A DNA stretch of 64,000 nucleotides from contig CM067559.1 in NCBI GenBank assembly GCA_034509755.1, forward strand, positions 28,634,032 to 28,698,031, written 5' to 3'. Of this stretch, positions 33,827-45,225 are shown in pieces. The notes under the pieces were generated by a model, which made no database searches, was not told where the DNA came from, and saw only the letters and a list, made by a program, of their open reading frames with translations. The stretch's first letter is position 1, and each line of letters starts with the position of its first letter. This stretch comes from Anisodus tanguticus (lineage: Eukaryota; Streptophyta; Magnoliopsida; Solanales; Solanaceae). The position numbers and the translations under genes were made by a program.

Positions 33827-34586
33827 GGACTTTGTTGAATGGCTTTGATGACAGACTTGTCTTTGGTAGGACTTTTGTTGAAGTCTGGATTCAATCTTAT
33901 CTAGAATGCCGCTATCCTGGCTAACGTTCTTGGTTAGGTCAGGGTAGTTACTGGCTTTGATCTCAGAGGTTCTAAACAGAGGATTAAATAACCTAACTTC
34001 TTTAGAGGAGCTGGGTTTGTCTCTGAATGAAGGTTTATCACTTGTTTTAGTGATTTGAGTTGATACTACATGTAGAAGCTGGTTAGTGTAGTTATTTTGT
34101 TGGATAAGCTTATTAACATCACTATTGGTGGGGTGACCCGAAGGGTTTGCAATTGGTTAATGAAAACAACTTTAGCCCCTAAGGCTAAATTGATGAGTAA
34201 TAAAGGCGTTACCATGATCATGGAAGCTAACCAAGAGCACAACAACGTCTTCGTCCCTAGAATGCTTCGCTGGGACGAGACTCTCACCAAAGATGAGTGG
34301 CGCTTTGACGCTATTACTCCCCAGAAAGTTTGGTGTTGAGAGTGGGATATAGATGGCCTGGCTGTAGGTCAAATTTATAACAAGCTCCATGAAATGGGAA
34401 TAGCGATCATAACTCTTAAAATTAAGAAGACTGAGGATAAACAGGCTGCCTGTATGATAGTTGCAGGTTTCACGGGTATGTTAAAGAACTGGTGGGATAA
34501 CTATCTCACCGAAGAACATAGACAAGGGATCCAGAGTTCCTGCTCCTACCGCCAAGAAAGTAAGGCAGATGGAACTGTAGAACAGT
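33827..34586. other. Scrambled viral fragments (CP minus, MP plus, CP plus)
   Basis: 33,827-34,153 is a CP-linker fragment on the minus strand, equivalent to about 31,340-31,640. It is joined to an MP C-terminal piece on the plus strand (34,154-34,334), then a CP piece on the plus strand (34,340-34,580, with NWWDNYLTEEH). All match EPRV-2 closely. The open frames 34,097-34,339 and 34,394-34,639 are fragments or chimeras. Confidence 0.8.
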
Positions 34587-35641
34587 CACCGACCAATAGT
34601 ACTCTCGCTCATATAAGACGGCAGTTCCCCACCTATTAAGTTCACCCTTAGCTACCCTTGACACTCATCACGTTGAAACATCTTTCATTCCACAGGATTA
34701 GATGGGCAAATCGGATGAAAGTCGGTTGTCTAAGAGACATGAATACCCTTTTAGAACAGCTAAAAGAATATCAGTTTAGACTCAAGTATTATCAAGAGAT
34801 AGCCCCCCATGAGGAGGTTTCCAAAAATCAATCCATAGTGGCTAATGAGATTATTCAAAACGAAATAATTTGAGCCCAAGATATGATAGCTCAGATACAT
34901 CAGCTTATAGCAGCCCAGAGATTCTTGATAGGAAATTGTGATTGGTTACTAAGCCGATATTCTTCCCAGGACTGATCATGAGTAGTTCAGAGCGTCACAG
35001 TATCATGAACAGTGAGAATCTCTCTTCTTCGACTATGAAAATAGCGAAGGTGGAAAGAGATTTACAGAATTGGGATATACCCAAGCAACCTTTCAAGACC
35101 ATATATGAGACCAGTAAGTTTGATTTTGTAAAAAATTACAATATCAAGACTTGCGAATCTACTATAGCTATTAATAACTCCAAAGAGATTGTTAGGCTAT
35201 TGTCTGCACAAGATATTAACAGTTATAGAAATTATTTTAATTTTCTTCATATTGGTTTGGTCCAGGGTGCAGTCAAACCCTTATACCGATTAGGGTTAGA
35301 TACACCTATCTGTCTTCTCTTACGAGATGCCAGAATGTTGAACTTTGAAGATTCACTCTTAGGAGTCTTACAAAGTAACTTAGTCTGGGGTCCAGTTTAC
35401 TTTAACTGTTACCCAAACTTCTCAGTTGATATTCAAGATGACAATATTCTAGATACCTTGACGTTAAACATCAAGACTAAGAATATGAATAGTAAAGTAA
35501 AGTAAACACCAAAGAAATTGCGGTGATTTATAGGGTTTATTATAGATTAATGAAAACAACTTTAGCCCCTAAGGCTAAATTGATGAGTAATAAAGGCGTT
35601 ACCATGCTCATGGAAGCTAACCAAGAGCACAGCAACGTCTT
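34587..35641 (+). other. Plus-strand EPRV-2-type leader, small ORF and MP fragment
   Basis: Leader and small ORF (34,658-34,980, with one TGA at 34,871), then MP, open from 34,942 to 35,505, with a 5-base-unit slip (AAAGTAAAGTAA) that ends the frame. The MP piece resumes at 35,523 and stops abruptly at 35,641, where Copia-A-associated DNA begins. It is the reverse of 32,369-33,421 at very high similarity. Confidence 0.82.
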
Positions 35642-36547
35642 AAGCTCTGTATCTGGTAAGAATCCTTATTGTGAGAAGGTGATTAGGGTGTTCTATGCTA
35701 ATCTGACGCTTGCTGTTAAGGACACAACCTCAAAGAAATTTGGGAAAGTGTACCTATACAACAAGGTATACAATTTATCACCTAATATCATCAACTCCAC
35801 TCTTGGGATAATTATTAGTGAAAGAGAACCTCAACCAAACCCCATTGTGGAGGAACTCAATTCAATGATCAAGTACCTTACGGGGAATTTGATCACTGTT
35901 TGGGCTCCTCGCAGCCCTGTGTCAAAACTCACTGCCTTGTTTGCCACTTTGAACAAACTTGCTGTATACAACTGGCCACCCTCCGTCAACGAGACAGTAG
36001 TGACCCTTGATCAAGCATCACTGCTTTTCAAGATTGGAAGGAATTAGAAAGTTGACTTAGGAACAATTATATTCAACCATGTTGTCAACTTGGCAGAAAG
36101 ACAAAGCAACTCTACCCTTCCATACCCCTCATTGATTTTTCAAATCCTACTCAACTAAGGTTTTAAGACTCCAAAAGGAAAAAAGCTGAGTCTAGCCTTA
36201 GAGGTTTACTCAGTACAACGAGCAAGGACAAGGTTATTGACCTGCCCTGGAAGAAAGATGAATGGGACATTGACACATCAAAGGATGTTGCCAACATTCC
36301 TGGCAACATTGCTCAAGGAAAGGTCCTAATGTCCAAAGACTGGCTTCGACAGCATATTGCTGAACTTGACAAGCAAATTCAAGAACTAGTGCGAGCCAGG
36401 AACTATTATATGGGTTTACTTTCTTCACAAAAAGGGGGAGATGATGATGTTGATACTGCTGATGCTGCTGCTGGAAGCAAACATACAGGGGGGACTACTA
36501 CTGATAAGGGTGCAAGCAATGATGCAGGGGGAGAGGAGTTGAGATGA
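35642..36547 (+). pseudogene. 3' ORF with putative plant transposon-protein domain (Copia-A associated)
   Basis: Fused in frame to the viral MP fragment by the junction, then an open run to about 36,047 (NPYCEKVIRVFYANL, VYLYNKVYNLSPNIINSTLGI), which resembles the 'putative plant transposon protein' domain found in many plant retroelement ORFs. After a break the frame continues as 36,329-36,547, with a short coiled coil (LRQHIAELDKQIQELVRARN) and a Gly/Asp/Thr-rich tail. It precedes the polypurine tract and 3' LTR of Copia-A, so it is probably an extra ORF downstream of pol. RT/RNase H are missing here. Confidence 0.6.
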
Positions 36548-37076
36548 TTGATTGCTGACTACTTCTGATGCTGAAGATGAAGATGGTGCTGCACAGAGTG
36601 ATCGATCACAGAAAGCGGCTGGAAGCTACTGTGACTCGATTACTCTAGTCAAGGATCATCATGCTGATAGAGTTGGTGATTAAATGATGAATGTTTATTT
36701 GAATAGTGGATATACTGACATTACTGACATTTGGAATATTATTTGTGTTTGTAATATTTTACTTTGGGATATTTGGTCTGTTCTTGCAGACATTGTGACT
36801 GCTTTCTAAAGCTGTTTATATATGGTTGCCTGATGTGGATTGGTATGAATGATTACCGTACATTGATTACGCAATTGTTGTAAGTAAGTCTACAGTAATA
36901 GAATATAACTCCAATCTAATCAAATCATTAATACTACATTGCTTGGAATTTAACACTGCAGGTTAAGGGGGAGCATAGCACTGATTCTTGGAATGAAAGG
37001 ACTACATCGGGAATCAGTATCCTAGTCATTTTCGATTCGTATGGAGTTTTGTGAAGAAAGGCAAAAAGGGGTAGAT
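36548..37076 (+). other. Copia-A 3' untranslated region and polypurine tract
   Basis: No gene seen. It ends in GGCAAAAAGGGGTAGAT (37,060-37,076) directly before the LTR, a good polypurine tract, which shows that the LTR to its right is a 3' LTR. Confidence 0.7.
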
Positions 37077-38014
37077 TGTTGATGTTGGATGGATGTTGTG
37101 ACAACATCTGTAAATGCTCAGGACAACATCTTATGAAAATAAGAATATTGCCTGCGATGTTGTGACAACATTCCTGACAACATTTCTGTAACGATTTTGC
37201 CTATTCTTCCGGCCAAAACAGGTTGTGTTATTGTGAGTATAAAATGACCTAGGTAAGTTAACAATGATGATGTGTTTAAAACGTGGTAAAAGAAACAATC
37301 AAATCTTGGAGAGGAAGCAGCGTGAAGACCAAGTCCAGAACGTTGAGCTTTTGAATGAGCAAGAACCGGTCCAAGCTGAAGCCTTCTTTTACTCAGCCTC
37401 CGCAACCAACCAGTGAGGATTTCAAGGGAAGTTCCACACTATAAATAGAGGGGAACTTCAGAGTATCGATATCCAGATTGAAAATGAGAAGAATTATCAA
37501 GAGAGCTCTCGTATAGTCACTTTAGAAACTGGATCAACACACTTAGCCTAAAGTAGTATAACATCATCTAGTCCCACGTTACTATTGCTACCCAGATTCT
37601 AGATCAAGCTTATATTTCAAGCAATAGTAATGAAGATGTTGCATTTGTCTTTTTAGATCTTTTAACTTTGGGCTGAAGTCATCTGCGACTTCACTTTTGT
37701 TTGTAATTTCTTTTTCGCATTTATTGTTCAACCTTGCAAAAATAAATTCATTTGTAATTGTATATAATTTATACAATTCTTTGGTCATTGACCATCAAGG
37801 GATATATTAATATATACCCTTGAAAATATAAACCTTGTGTGTCTTTACTTTTCCGCTGCATTTACTCTATAAATGTTTATAACTATTTTATCACAATGTT
37901 GCCTCAGATGTTGACACAATATTGAAGGCAACATCCAGAAACTGTTTGAATTGTTCTAGCTATTACGGTTTTATTCTTACATATTCTTTCTTATCCATAG
38001 CCCCGAACCCAACA
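37077..38014 (+). mobile_element. Copia-A 3' LTR (plus strand, 938 bp)
   Basis: TGTTGATG to CCCAACA, the same length as the minus-strand copy at 42,334-43,271 and about 96-97% alike by eye. No primer site follows, in agreement with a 3' LTR. The 5' part of this element is missing; viral DNA takes its place at 35,641. Confidence 0.87.
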
Positions 38015-39420
38015 CTTGTCTTAAAGACAGAGTGTCATCACTCGACTCAGCAAATCACACAAGCAATTTGTTAAGTTCTTGATTTCCAGTTTATTGCAAT
38101 ATTTAGTTTATTCTTTCTTACCATTGTAATAGTTACTTACTTCCCGTTCCCTGCAACAATTGTATTCCAACAATTTTAAGACAAGATTTGTTGTAAGTAC
38201 CTAGAAAGATGACTGGAAGAGAACAAATTACTTCTGATTCTGCTGCTGCTGCTACTCAAGGCAATCCCTCTGCCTTCCCCACTGCTCAAGGCACACCTAA
38301 TGCCTTTTCGATTGCTCAAGGCTCATCCAACGCCTTTACTGCCGCTCAAGGGAACGTTGTCGTTCCTCCACCCGCTGAATTCCACAATGAACGCCCTGAA
38401 AAGTTCATGGGCTAAAACTTCAAGAGATGGCAACAGAAGATGCTATTCTATCTGACTGTTATGGGAATGACACGTTTCCTAACAGAAGATCCTCCACAAG
38501 CTGGAGATGAAATGGACCCTTCGCCTTCTAAAATGGCTGAAGAGGGCCTGTATCCATGTCATTAATGGCATGAAGATTGTTTTTGATGCATGGAGTCATA
38601 GTAATTTCATGTGTAAGAATTACATATTGAATTTCTTGTCAAACCCTCTCTACGCGGTGTATTGCACCATAGGCACTGCCAAAGAGTTGTGGGAGAAACT
38701 GCAAAAGAAGTATAACGCACAAGATGCAGGTACTAAGAAGTTCTTCATTGGAAAATTTCAGAAATTTCAAATGGTGGATAGTAAAACAATGATGTCCCAA
38801 GTCCAGGAATTCCAAATGATTCTACATCACCTGGATTTGGAAGGAATGAAACCAAATGAGCAGTTTTTGGTTGCATCACTGATTGAAAAGTTACCTCCCT
38901 CGTGGAATAAGTTTATGAGTTACTTAAAACTCAAAACAAAGGAAATGGCCTTTGAAGAGCTTATTATCAAACTCCAAATTCAAGAATATAATAAGAAGGC
39001 CTTATCTAGGGGTAAATAACCCGCTGAGGCAAAGGCAAGTCTGGTTGAGGCCAAAGGGAACCCAAGCAAGAAGTGTAAGTTCCAGAAAGATGGCAAGACC
39101 CAAGTAGCGGAGAAGTTCAAAGGAAATTGTCACCACTGTGGGAAACCTGGTGACATGATCAAGGACTGCCGTAAGCTCAAGACTGAGCAACAAGAGAAGG
39201 CCAAGGCTAAGGGAAAGGCACAGGTTAACGTTGTTAAAGACAAGTTTCTGGACGACATGATTGAGGAGTTCTCAGCGGTGGTGCTAGAATCAAACCTTGT
39301 TGAGAATCCCATGCAATGGTGGATGGACACAGGTGCTACAAGACATATCTGTTCCAATAGAGATGCCTTCTCAACTTATACACCGGTTACAAATAAGAAG
39401 TTGTTCATGGGCAACAACGC
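38015..39420 (+). pseudogene. Copia-D leader, gag and protease fragment
   Basis: A ~190-bp leader without a gene, then ATG 38,209. The N-terminus has repeats of the form TAQGxxNAF (Gln-Gly-rich), and the gag core follows (NFKRWQQKMLFYL after a TAA at 38,413; AKELWEKLQKKYNAQDAGTKKF; LPPSWNKFMSYLK) at 38,630-39,000. A TAA at 39,017, a CCHC-like knuckle (CHHCGKPGDMIKDC, where Asp replaces the usual residue before Met) and the protease motif WWMDTGATRHICSNRD near 39,318 come next. It ends abruptly at about 39,420 against Copia-A on the other strand. This gag differs from those of Copia-A and Copia-B. Confidence 0.84.
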
Positions 39421-42297
39421 TTCCTTTCCATTTAACAGTTCATAGGGTGTCATCTTGGTCCCTTGCCTTAAATAGATTCTATTAGTTATGTGACATGCCG
39501 TGTTCAAGGCTTCTGCCCAAAACCTTTTTGACAATTGCTGAGAACTTAATATAACTCTAGCCATTTCTTGTACAATTCTATTCTTTCTCTCAGCAACCCC
39601 ATTTTGTTGTTGTGTTTTTGGTGCCGGAAATTCATGGAATATGCCTTTCTTTTCACAAATTTTTACAAATGTTTGATTTTCAAACTCCTTTCCATGATCA
39701 GATCTAATTCTAAAAATCGAAGAACAAAACAGGTTCTTAATCCTAGAGTAAAGTGTTCTACACATCTCAAATGTTTGTGATTTTTCCTTTAAAAAATAGA
39801 TCCAAGTGAATCTGGAAAAATCATCTACTATCACATAAGAATATCTCATCCCTCCTAGGCTATCTACCTCGATTGGACCCATAAGATCCATATGCAATAA
39901 TTGTAAACAATGAGACGTACCTGAATGTTGTCCGTCATGTTGGACAACATTGTGAGAGACTCAGGTCTGCTTTCCCTTCAAACAATCTTCGCATAGTGTT
40001 TTATCTTTTAGATCCAGTCTGGGAATGCCTCTAACAGCTTCAAATAAGATCAGCTTCTCCTAGGTGCCGTAGTTGACGTGTCCCAACTTTTGATGCCAAA
40101 GTGTCAAGTCACCTACATTTGCGGAGTTGCACAACTCTTGTCTACCGACTAGATAGCAATTAGCAACCAAACCTTCTACATGAAGAACATTTTTCAAGGC
40201 TGGTACATCCGGAACATTAAGAGTTCATTTACTAATTATCTTACTCATACTTCCTCCTCCAAAGGTCACGTATCCTCCATTGAATTCTCCATACTCCTTC
40301 AATAGGCGTTTGGTACTTGTCATATGACGTGAGCAGCCACTATCGAAATACCAAGAACCTGTAATGTTAGTACGCAAAGCAATTATGCACACATTACATT
40401 TCAGATTCAGTTTGGGTACCCATTCTTTTTCTTCCTTCTGCTTTTGGTTGCTTTGAATGTTGTCAGTGATGTTGGGCAACATTGATGACAACATTTTAGG
40501 CAATATTCTGAGTGCAGAGTTTTGAAGTTTGTAGCAGTAGAGCATAAGATGTCCTGACTTTTTACAGAAGCTACATACAAACTTCGATCCAATCTCAGTG
40601 ATCTGAGAGTTACTCGAATTTTCTTTGACAAATTTTATCCTCTCAGTTTGACTATGGATTCTGAAAGTATTTGGTTTGCTAGGAGATTGGTACACAAGCC
40701 CAGCCCTTGTAGGTTTATTGAAGTTCAATACATCATCTAGTTTGGAGGTTCCCATGCTGAGCCTTTAAAAGGTGGTCTCAGCTACGTTCAATCGTGCATG
40801 AATCTTACCAAGCTCTAGGTCATTCTTGGTAATTTCCACCTCTAATCAGTTGATTGTGCCTTTCAGATAGATATTTTCAAGAGTCACTAATTTTGCTTTT
40901 GAGTCTAGTTTCTCAGATTCAGTGATTAAGGCTTTACAAAGGAAGCCTTTGAAATTCCTTTATTATGTCGTCTTTGGAGTCAAGTAGATCCAAATTTACA
41001 GCCTCAGATGAAGAATTAAATCCACTAAAATAATTTACATCAGAATAGTCAAAGTATACATACATCTCTGATGTTGAAGACATTTCAGATGTTGAGTCTG
41101 ATGTTGTTCCTGATGTTGTCACAACATTGTCAACAACATCTTCATCGTCAGACAGTGAGTGTTCAAACACGGATGCCAGCATTGCCTGTGGTTCTTCTTC
41201 TTGATCTCCTTCCTCCACTTCGTTTTCATCATCGCTAAGAGTTACCCACATGACCTTACCAATTTTTCTAAGGGTGTTTGCACACTCATTAGCGTAGTGT
41301 CCCCAACCCGAGCATGCATGACATTGCACTCCCTCGAGTTTTTTGGGATTGAAATTGGTATTTTCGGAGTTAGATTTCCTCAGTGGATTGTGATTACTTT
41401 GATAAGAAGGTGACCTATTCGGCTGTTTATTAAACAGTGGGTTTTGATGTTGTTTGTATTTGGCTTTATTGCGATAATTGTTGATCTTTCTCACTATCGA
41501 ATTGAATCGACGAGTAAGTAAGGCAACAGTTGCACTATTTCCCAGTTCCTCCAAGTTTTCTTCCTCGTTTTCCAATTCAGTTTCCGAGGTTTGTCCTTGG
41601 AGTGCCAAAGTTTTTTCTTTATACAGATCTCTTTGTCTCTTCATGTTCATCTCATATGTTTGAAAGATGCTCATCAAGGCATGTAGATCCATATTAGCAA
41701 GATTATGGGCCTCTTCAATAGCACAAATCTTAGTATTAAATCTTTCAGGAAGAGATCTGAGAGCTTTATCCACAAGTTGTGTGTTGGTTAAAGGAGAACC
41801 AAGCACTTGACACTGATTAGCAATGTCTATTAACTTTCAAAATAGGATTTTATGTCTTCAGATTCTTCCATCCTTAAGCGTTCGTAATGGCTCAAAATCA
41901 TGCGAAGCTTTGTACGTCGCACACTTAAGGTACCTTCACAATGAGTTTGTAAGGTCTCTCAAGCGTCCTTGGCCGTAGTACAATTCTGGATAAGTTTAAA
42001 CATATAGAGATCTACCCATTCAAATATCGCATTTAGGGCCTTTTCATTGAAGCTCGCACTATTGATCTCTTCCGCGGTCCATTCAGATTCGGGTTTGGTA
42101 AGTACATCACCATCCTCATCTACTGGGTACTTGGGAATCACATAGCTTTCGGAAATTGATCTCCAAGCTCGAACATCAATGGATTTGATGTGCGAACGTA
42201 GTCGGATTTTCCAATAGGCATAGTTAGTTCCGTCAAGAATTAGAAGTCTACCAACGTTTTGTATAGCTGAGTCCATAGCCATAATATTCAGAATCAA
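39421..42297 (-). pseudogene. Copia-A gag-protease-integrase remnant, copy 2
   Basis: Longer than copy 1. Gag: 42,297-41,959 and an open 290-residue block 41,806-40,934 with the CHACSGWGHYANEC knuckle. Then 40,755-40,225 with CSFCKKSGHLMLYC and protease FDSGCSRHM. The integrase core 39,897-39,421 shows DLMGPIEVDSLGG, IRSDHGKEFEN and NGVAERKNR, so the D, D and E residues are all present. It stops at 39,421 within the integrase, joined head-on to Copia-D. Frame breaks at about 40,930, 40,760 and 40,225 mean it is not functional. Confidence 0.87.
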
Positions 42298-42317
42298 ACA
42301 CTTATTGTATCAAGTGT

Positions 42318-42331
42318 TGGCTCTGATACCA
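42318..42331 (-). other. Copia-A primer binding site, copy 2
   Basis: The minus strand reads TGGTATCAGAGCCA, two bases from the LTR end, identical to copy 1. Confidence 0.88.
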
Positions 42332-42333
42332 CT

Positions 42334-43271
42334 TGTTGGGTCCTGGGCTTTGGATAAGCAAGAATATATAAGAATAAAACCGTAACAGCTAGAACAATTC
42401 AAACAGTTTCTGGATGTTGCCTTCAATGTTGTGTCAACATCTGAGGCAACATTGTGATAAAACAGTTATAAACCTTTATAGAGTAAATGCAATGGAAAAG
42501 TAAAGAGACACAAGGTTTATATTTTCAAGGATATATAATAATATATCCCTTGAAGGTCAATGACCAAAGAATTGTATGAATTATATACAATTACAAATGA
42601 ATTTCTTTTTCCAAGGTTGAACAATAAATGCGAAAAAGAAATTACAAACAAATGTGAAATCGCAGATGACTTCAGCCCAAAGTTAAAAGATCTAAAAAGA
42701 TAAATACAACATCTTCATTACTATTGCTTGAAATATAATCTTGATCTAGAATCTGGGTAGCAATAGTAATGTGGGACTAGATGTTGTTATACTACTTTAG
42801 GCTAAGTGTGTTGATCCAGTTTCTAAAGTGACTATGCGAGAGCTCTCTTGATAATTCTTCTCGTTTTCAATCTGGATATCGATACTCTGAAGTTCCCCTC
42901 TATTTATAGTGTGGAACTTTCCTTGAAATCCTCACTGGTTGGTTGTGGAGGCTGAGTAAAAGAAGGCTTCAGCTTGGACCGGTTCTTGCTCCTTCAAAAG
43001 CTCAACGTTCTGGACTTGGTCTTCACGCTGCTTCCTCTCCAAGATTTGATTGTTTCTTTTACCATGTTTTAAACACATCATCATTGTTAACTTGCCTAGG
43101 TCATTTTATACTCACAATAACACAACCTGTTTTGGCCGGAAGAATAGGCAAAATCGTTACAGAAATGTTGTCAGGAATGTTGTCATAACATCGCAGGCAA
43201 TATTCTTATTTTCATAAGATGTTGTCCTGAGCATTTACAGATGTTGTCACAACATCCATCCAATATCAACA
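42334..43271 (-). mobile_element. Copia-A 5' LTR, copy 2 (938 bp)
   Basis: TG...CA ends on the minus strand, same boundaries as 2,455-3,391. It carries the same ATGTTG/CAACAT inverted motifs. 63 bp of unassigned sequence separates it from the Copia-C LTR. Confidence 0.88.
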
Positions 43272-43334
43272 ACAAGATTGCCCCGTATATCTCCTTTTAT
43301 GTTGTCGGATAATAGTCTCCCAAGATACAAAAAC

Positions 43335-44090
43335 AACTTAACAATTGAGCAAAGGAAACTCAAGTGTTACTCTTGAAGAACTTTGAGTATAGTAACTTTA
43401 GTAGAGAGGGAGTTGAATTCAGAAAATTCAGGAGTATTTTCTAAGTGTTGTGTAGTTTTTTTCAATTGAGCCAAAGGCCTTAATTTATAGTGTAAGGAGA
43501 AGACCCCTCAACTAGCCAACTAATGGCCTTCAATAGCCATGTAATGGCACTTAATTGAGACGTTTCATTGAGCCAAATAATGGCTAAATTCATATGACAA
43601 GTAATGGAGAATCAATGCTCCAAAACCAGCCCAAAGGTCAGAACTTTCCAACTTCCTATCGCAGTATTCTGCCTCCGAAGTGCCGCGGCTCTGTGAATTA
43701 GCGCCGCGGCTCCAGTGACTGGCCAATCAATTAGCGTTGCGGCGCTGCCTGGGAGGCGTCATGGCATCCCGGCACCGCGGCTCCGACGGTGTGGCGCTGC
43801 GGCCTTCACAGCTCCGCGGTGATTTCCGTCTCATTTCATCTTACTCTTCATACACTTCTTCCTTCGATTACCAATGTGGAATACTTTGTTATTTGGCCAA
43901 TAATCATCCATCATTCTATGTCTCAAACGTATTACATACGTACCAATATCTCTTTCACTAATGAAATTTGCGATACTTGGCACTACGTGTGCACGTGTGT
44001 GGAAACAATGTTTATGGCGTGCGGGACCCCAATTGTTTGAGTCATAAATAATGGGATATACTTAATTCCACATTTAATAAATTTCCAACA
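43335..44090 (-). mobile_element. Copia-C LTR upstream of COPT, copy 2
   Basis: Counterpart of 3,455-4,213, about 756 bp, with the GC-rich cluster at about 43,678-43,822. Plus-strand frames here (43,737-43,961, 43,789-44,040) are LTR sequence. Confidence 0.78.
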
Positions 44091-44593
44091 GAAATGGGGT
44101 AAATACTTAACTGCACGGGTGTTTACACCAAATCAATATATTTTATCATGGTTAAGTCATTTAATGAAGTGAATATATACATTAATTAATCATAATTAAG
44201 TGATAATTGTATATATTCAAACATATGTCATACATACCTTTAATTAAAGGTTTCAGTTTCGAATTAAAAAATGGAGAAATTCCTAGCACGAAAATCTTTC
44301 CCTTCATTGAGTTATATAGAACACGAATTTAAATTAGTCGGACTAATAAAATATAATATAGGAAATGGTTTTTTCTTCAAAAAAAAAAGTAGTAGTACAA
44401 CACAACCATAAGAAAGAAGTATAGTCAACCCTAGCAATACAGAATTAGCAGTACTACCCAAGTTTGCCCCCTTCTATATAACAACATCTGAAAGGCTAAA
44501 TCAATCTGCACAAGCCATCCTATCATATAGCTCTTGACCTAAACTTATTTATAGAAACAATAAGAGGACAAAGGGCTTATACTGGAAAAGCCA
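44091..44593 (+). promoter_or_regulatory. COPT upstream region, copy 2
   Basis: TATATAA at 44,475-44,481, about 113 bp before the ATG. GTAC cores lie at 44,395-44,398 and 44,451-44,454. The site matching the middle core of copy 1 reads GCAATAC, so it is lost by one G-to-A change. Any copper response is inferred. Confidence 0.5.
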
Positions 44594-45025
44594 ATGGACC
44601 ATGACATGCCAAAAATGGGAGGAATGTCACCACCATCACCACAAATTCACATGAACAACAATAATCAGCATATGATGGGCATGGGGTTAACACACATGAC
44701 CTTTTTCTGGAGCAAAAATGCTGAAATTCTATTCTCAGGCTGGCCGGGAACGCGCAACGGCATGTACGTCCTCGCGCTGATCTTCGTATTTGTGCTCTCT
44801 TTGCTTGTAGAGTGGCTCTCTAACTGTAATTACTTTAAAGGAAATAAGGCAAATGGTATTGTTCAGACATTCGTGCATGGTGTAAGAATAGGCCTTGCTT
44901 ATCTTCTCATGCTTGCAGTTATGTCTTTTAACGATGGTGTTTTTATTGTTGTTGTGGCCAGACATACTTTAGGGTATTTCCTATTCGGCAGTAGGACTTC
45001 TGGTAATATTGCCTGTCAAGCTTGA
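44594..45025 (+). CDS. COPT: COPT/CTR copper transporter, copy 2 (143 aa)
   Basis: Complete single-exon COPT/CTR frame, the usual length for plant COPTs. The Met/His-rich N-terminus (MDHDM, HMMGMG, THM) would bind Cu(I). Three membrane segments lie at about residues 57-75, 98-113 and 115-133, with the MxxxM selectivity motif at M106 and M110 in TM2. TM3 reads RHTLG at 123-127; plant COPTs normally have GxxxG here, needed for helix packing and trimer assembly, so Gly to Arg (AGA, 44,960-44,962) may impair function. FNDG at 112-115 is usually FNGG or FNAG. Family assignment is secure; which COPT paralogue, and whether it works, is not. Confidence 0.88.
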   Translation: MDHDMPKMGGMSPPSPQIHMNNNNQHMMGMGLTHMTFFWSKNAEILFSGWPGTRNGMYVLALIFVFVLSLLVEWLSNCNYFKGNKANGIVQTFVHGVRIGLAYLLMLAVMSFNDGVFIVVVARHTLGYFLFGSRTSGNIACQA

Positions 45026-45034
45026 ACTCAATTA

Positions 45035-45225
45035 CTTCATCTGTCCCAATTTATGTGATACCATTGGAATTTCGAGAGTCAATCAAGTTTTTCTTTGACC
45101 GCATTTTCTTTATATGTCATTTAAATATTTTAAGTTGTTAATTATTGTGATTTATCATAAAAAGTCTCCAAGTATATGAGAAAAATCAAAAAAATTAAAG
45201 CAATCTACTTCTAAATCCACGATCA
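45035..45225 (+). mobile_element. Left half of Stowaway-like MITE, copy 2
   Basis: TA (45,033-45,034), then the inverted repeat CTTCATCTGTCCCAATTTATG. It continues to the GATCA target site (45,221-45,225), where Copia-B is inserted, and the right half resumes at 53,868. Total about 251 bp without the insertion. The ends resemble the common 'CCCTCCGTCCCAATTTATGTG' MITEs of Solanaceae. It lies eight bases after the COPT stop, so it probably forms part of the 3' UTR. Confidence 0.78.

Noticed and set aside
34394..34639. An 81-residue frame ending in a new C-terminus (from a CP piece joined to leader sequence).
   Set aside because: It is a chimera created by the joint at about 34,587, not a conserved gene.
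37588..37788. A 68-residue frame (MTKELYKLYTITNEF) found in all Copia-A LTRs (2,681-2,887; disrupted at 42,560-42,760).
   Set aside because: It is inside the LTR, interrupted in one copy, and has no domain; it is kept only by repeat identity.
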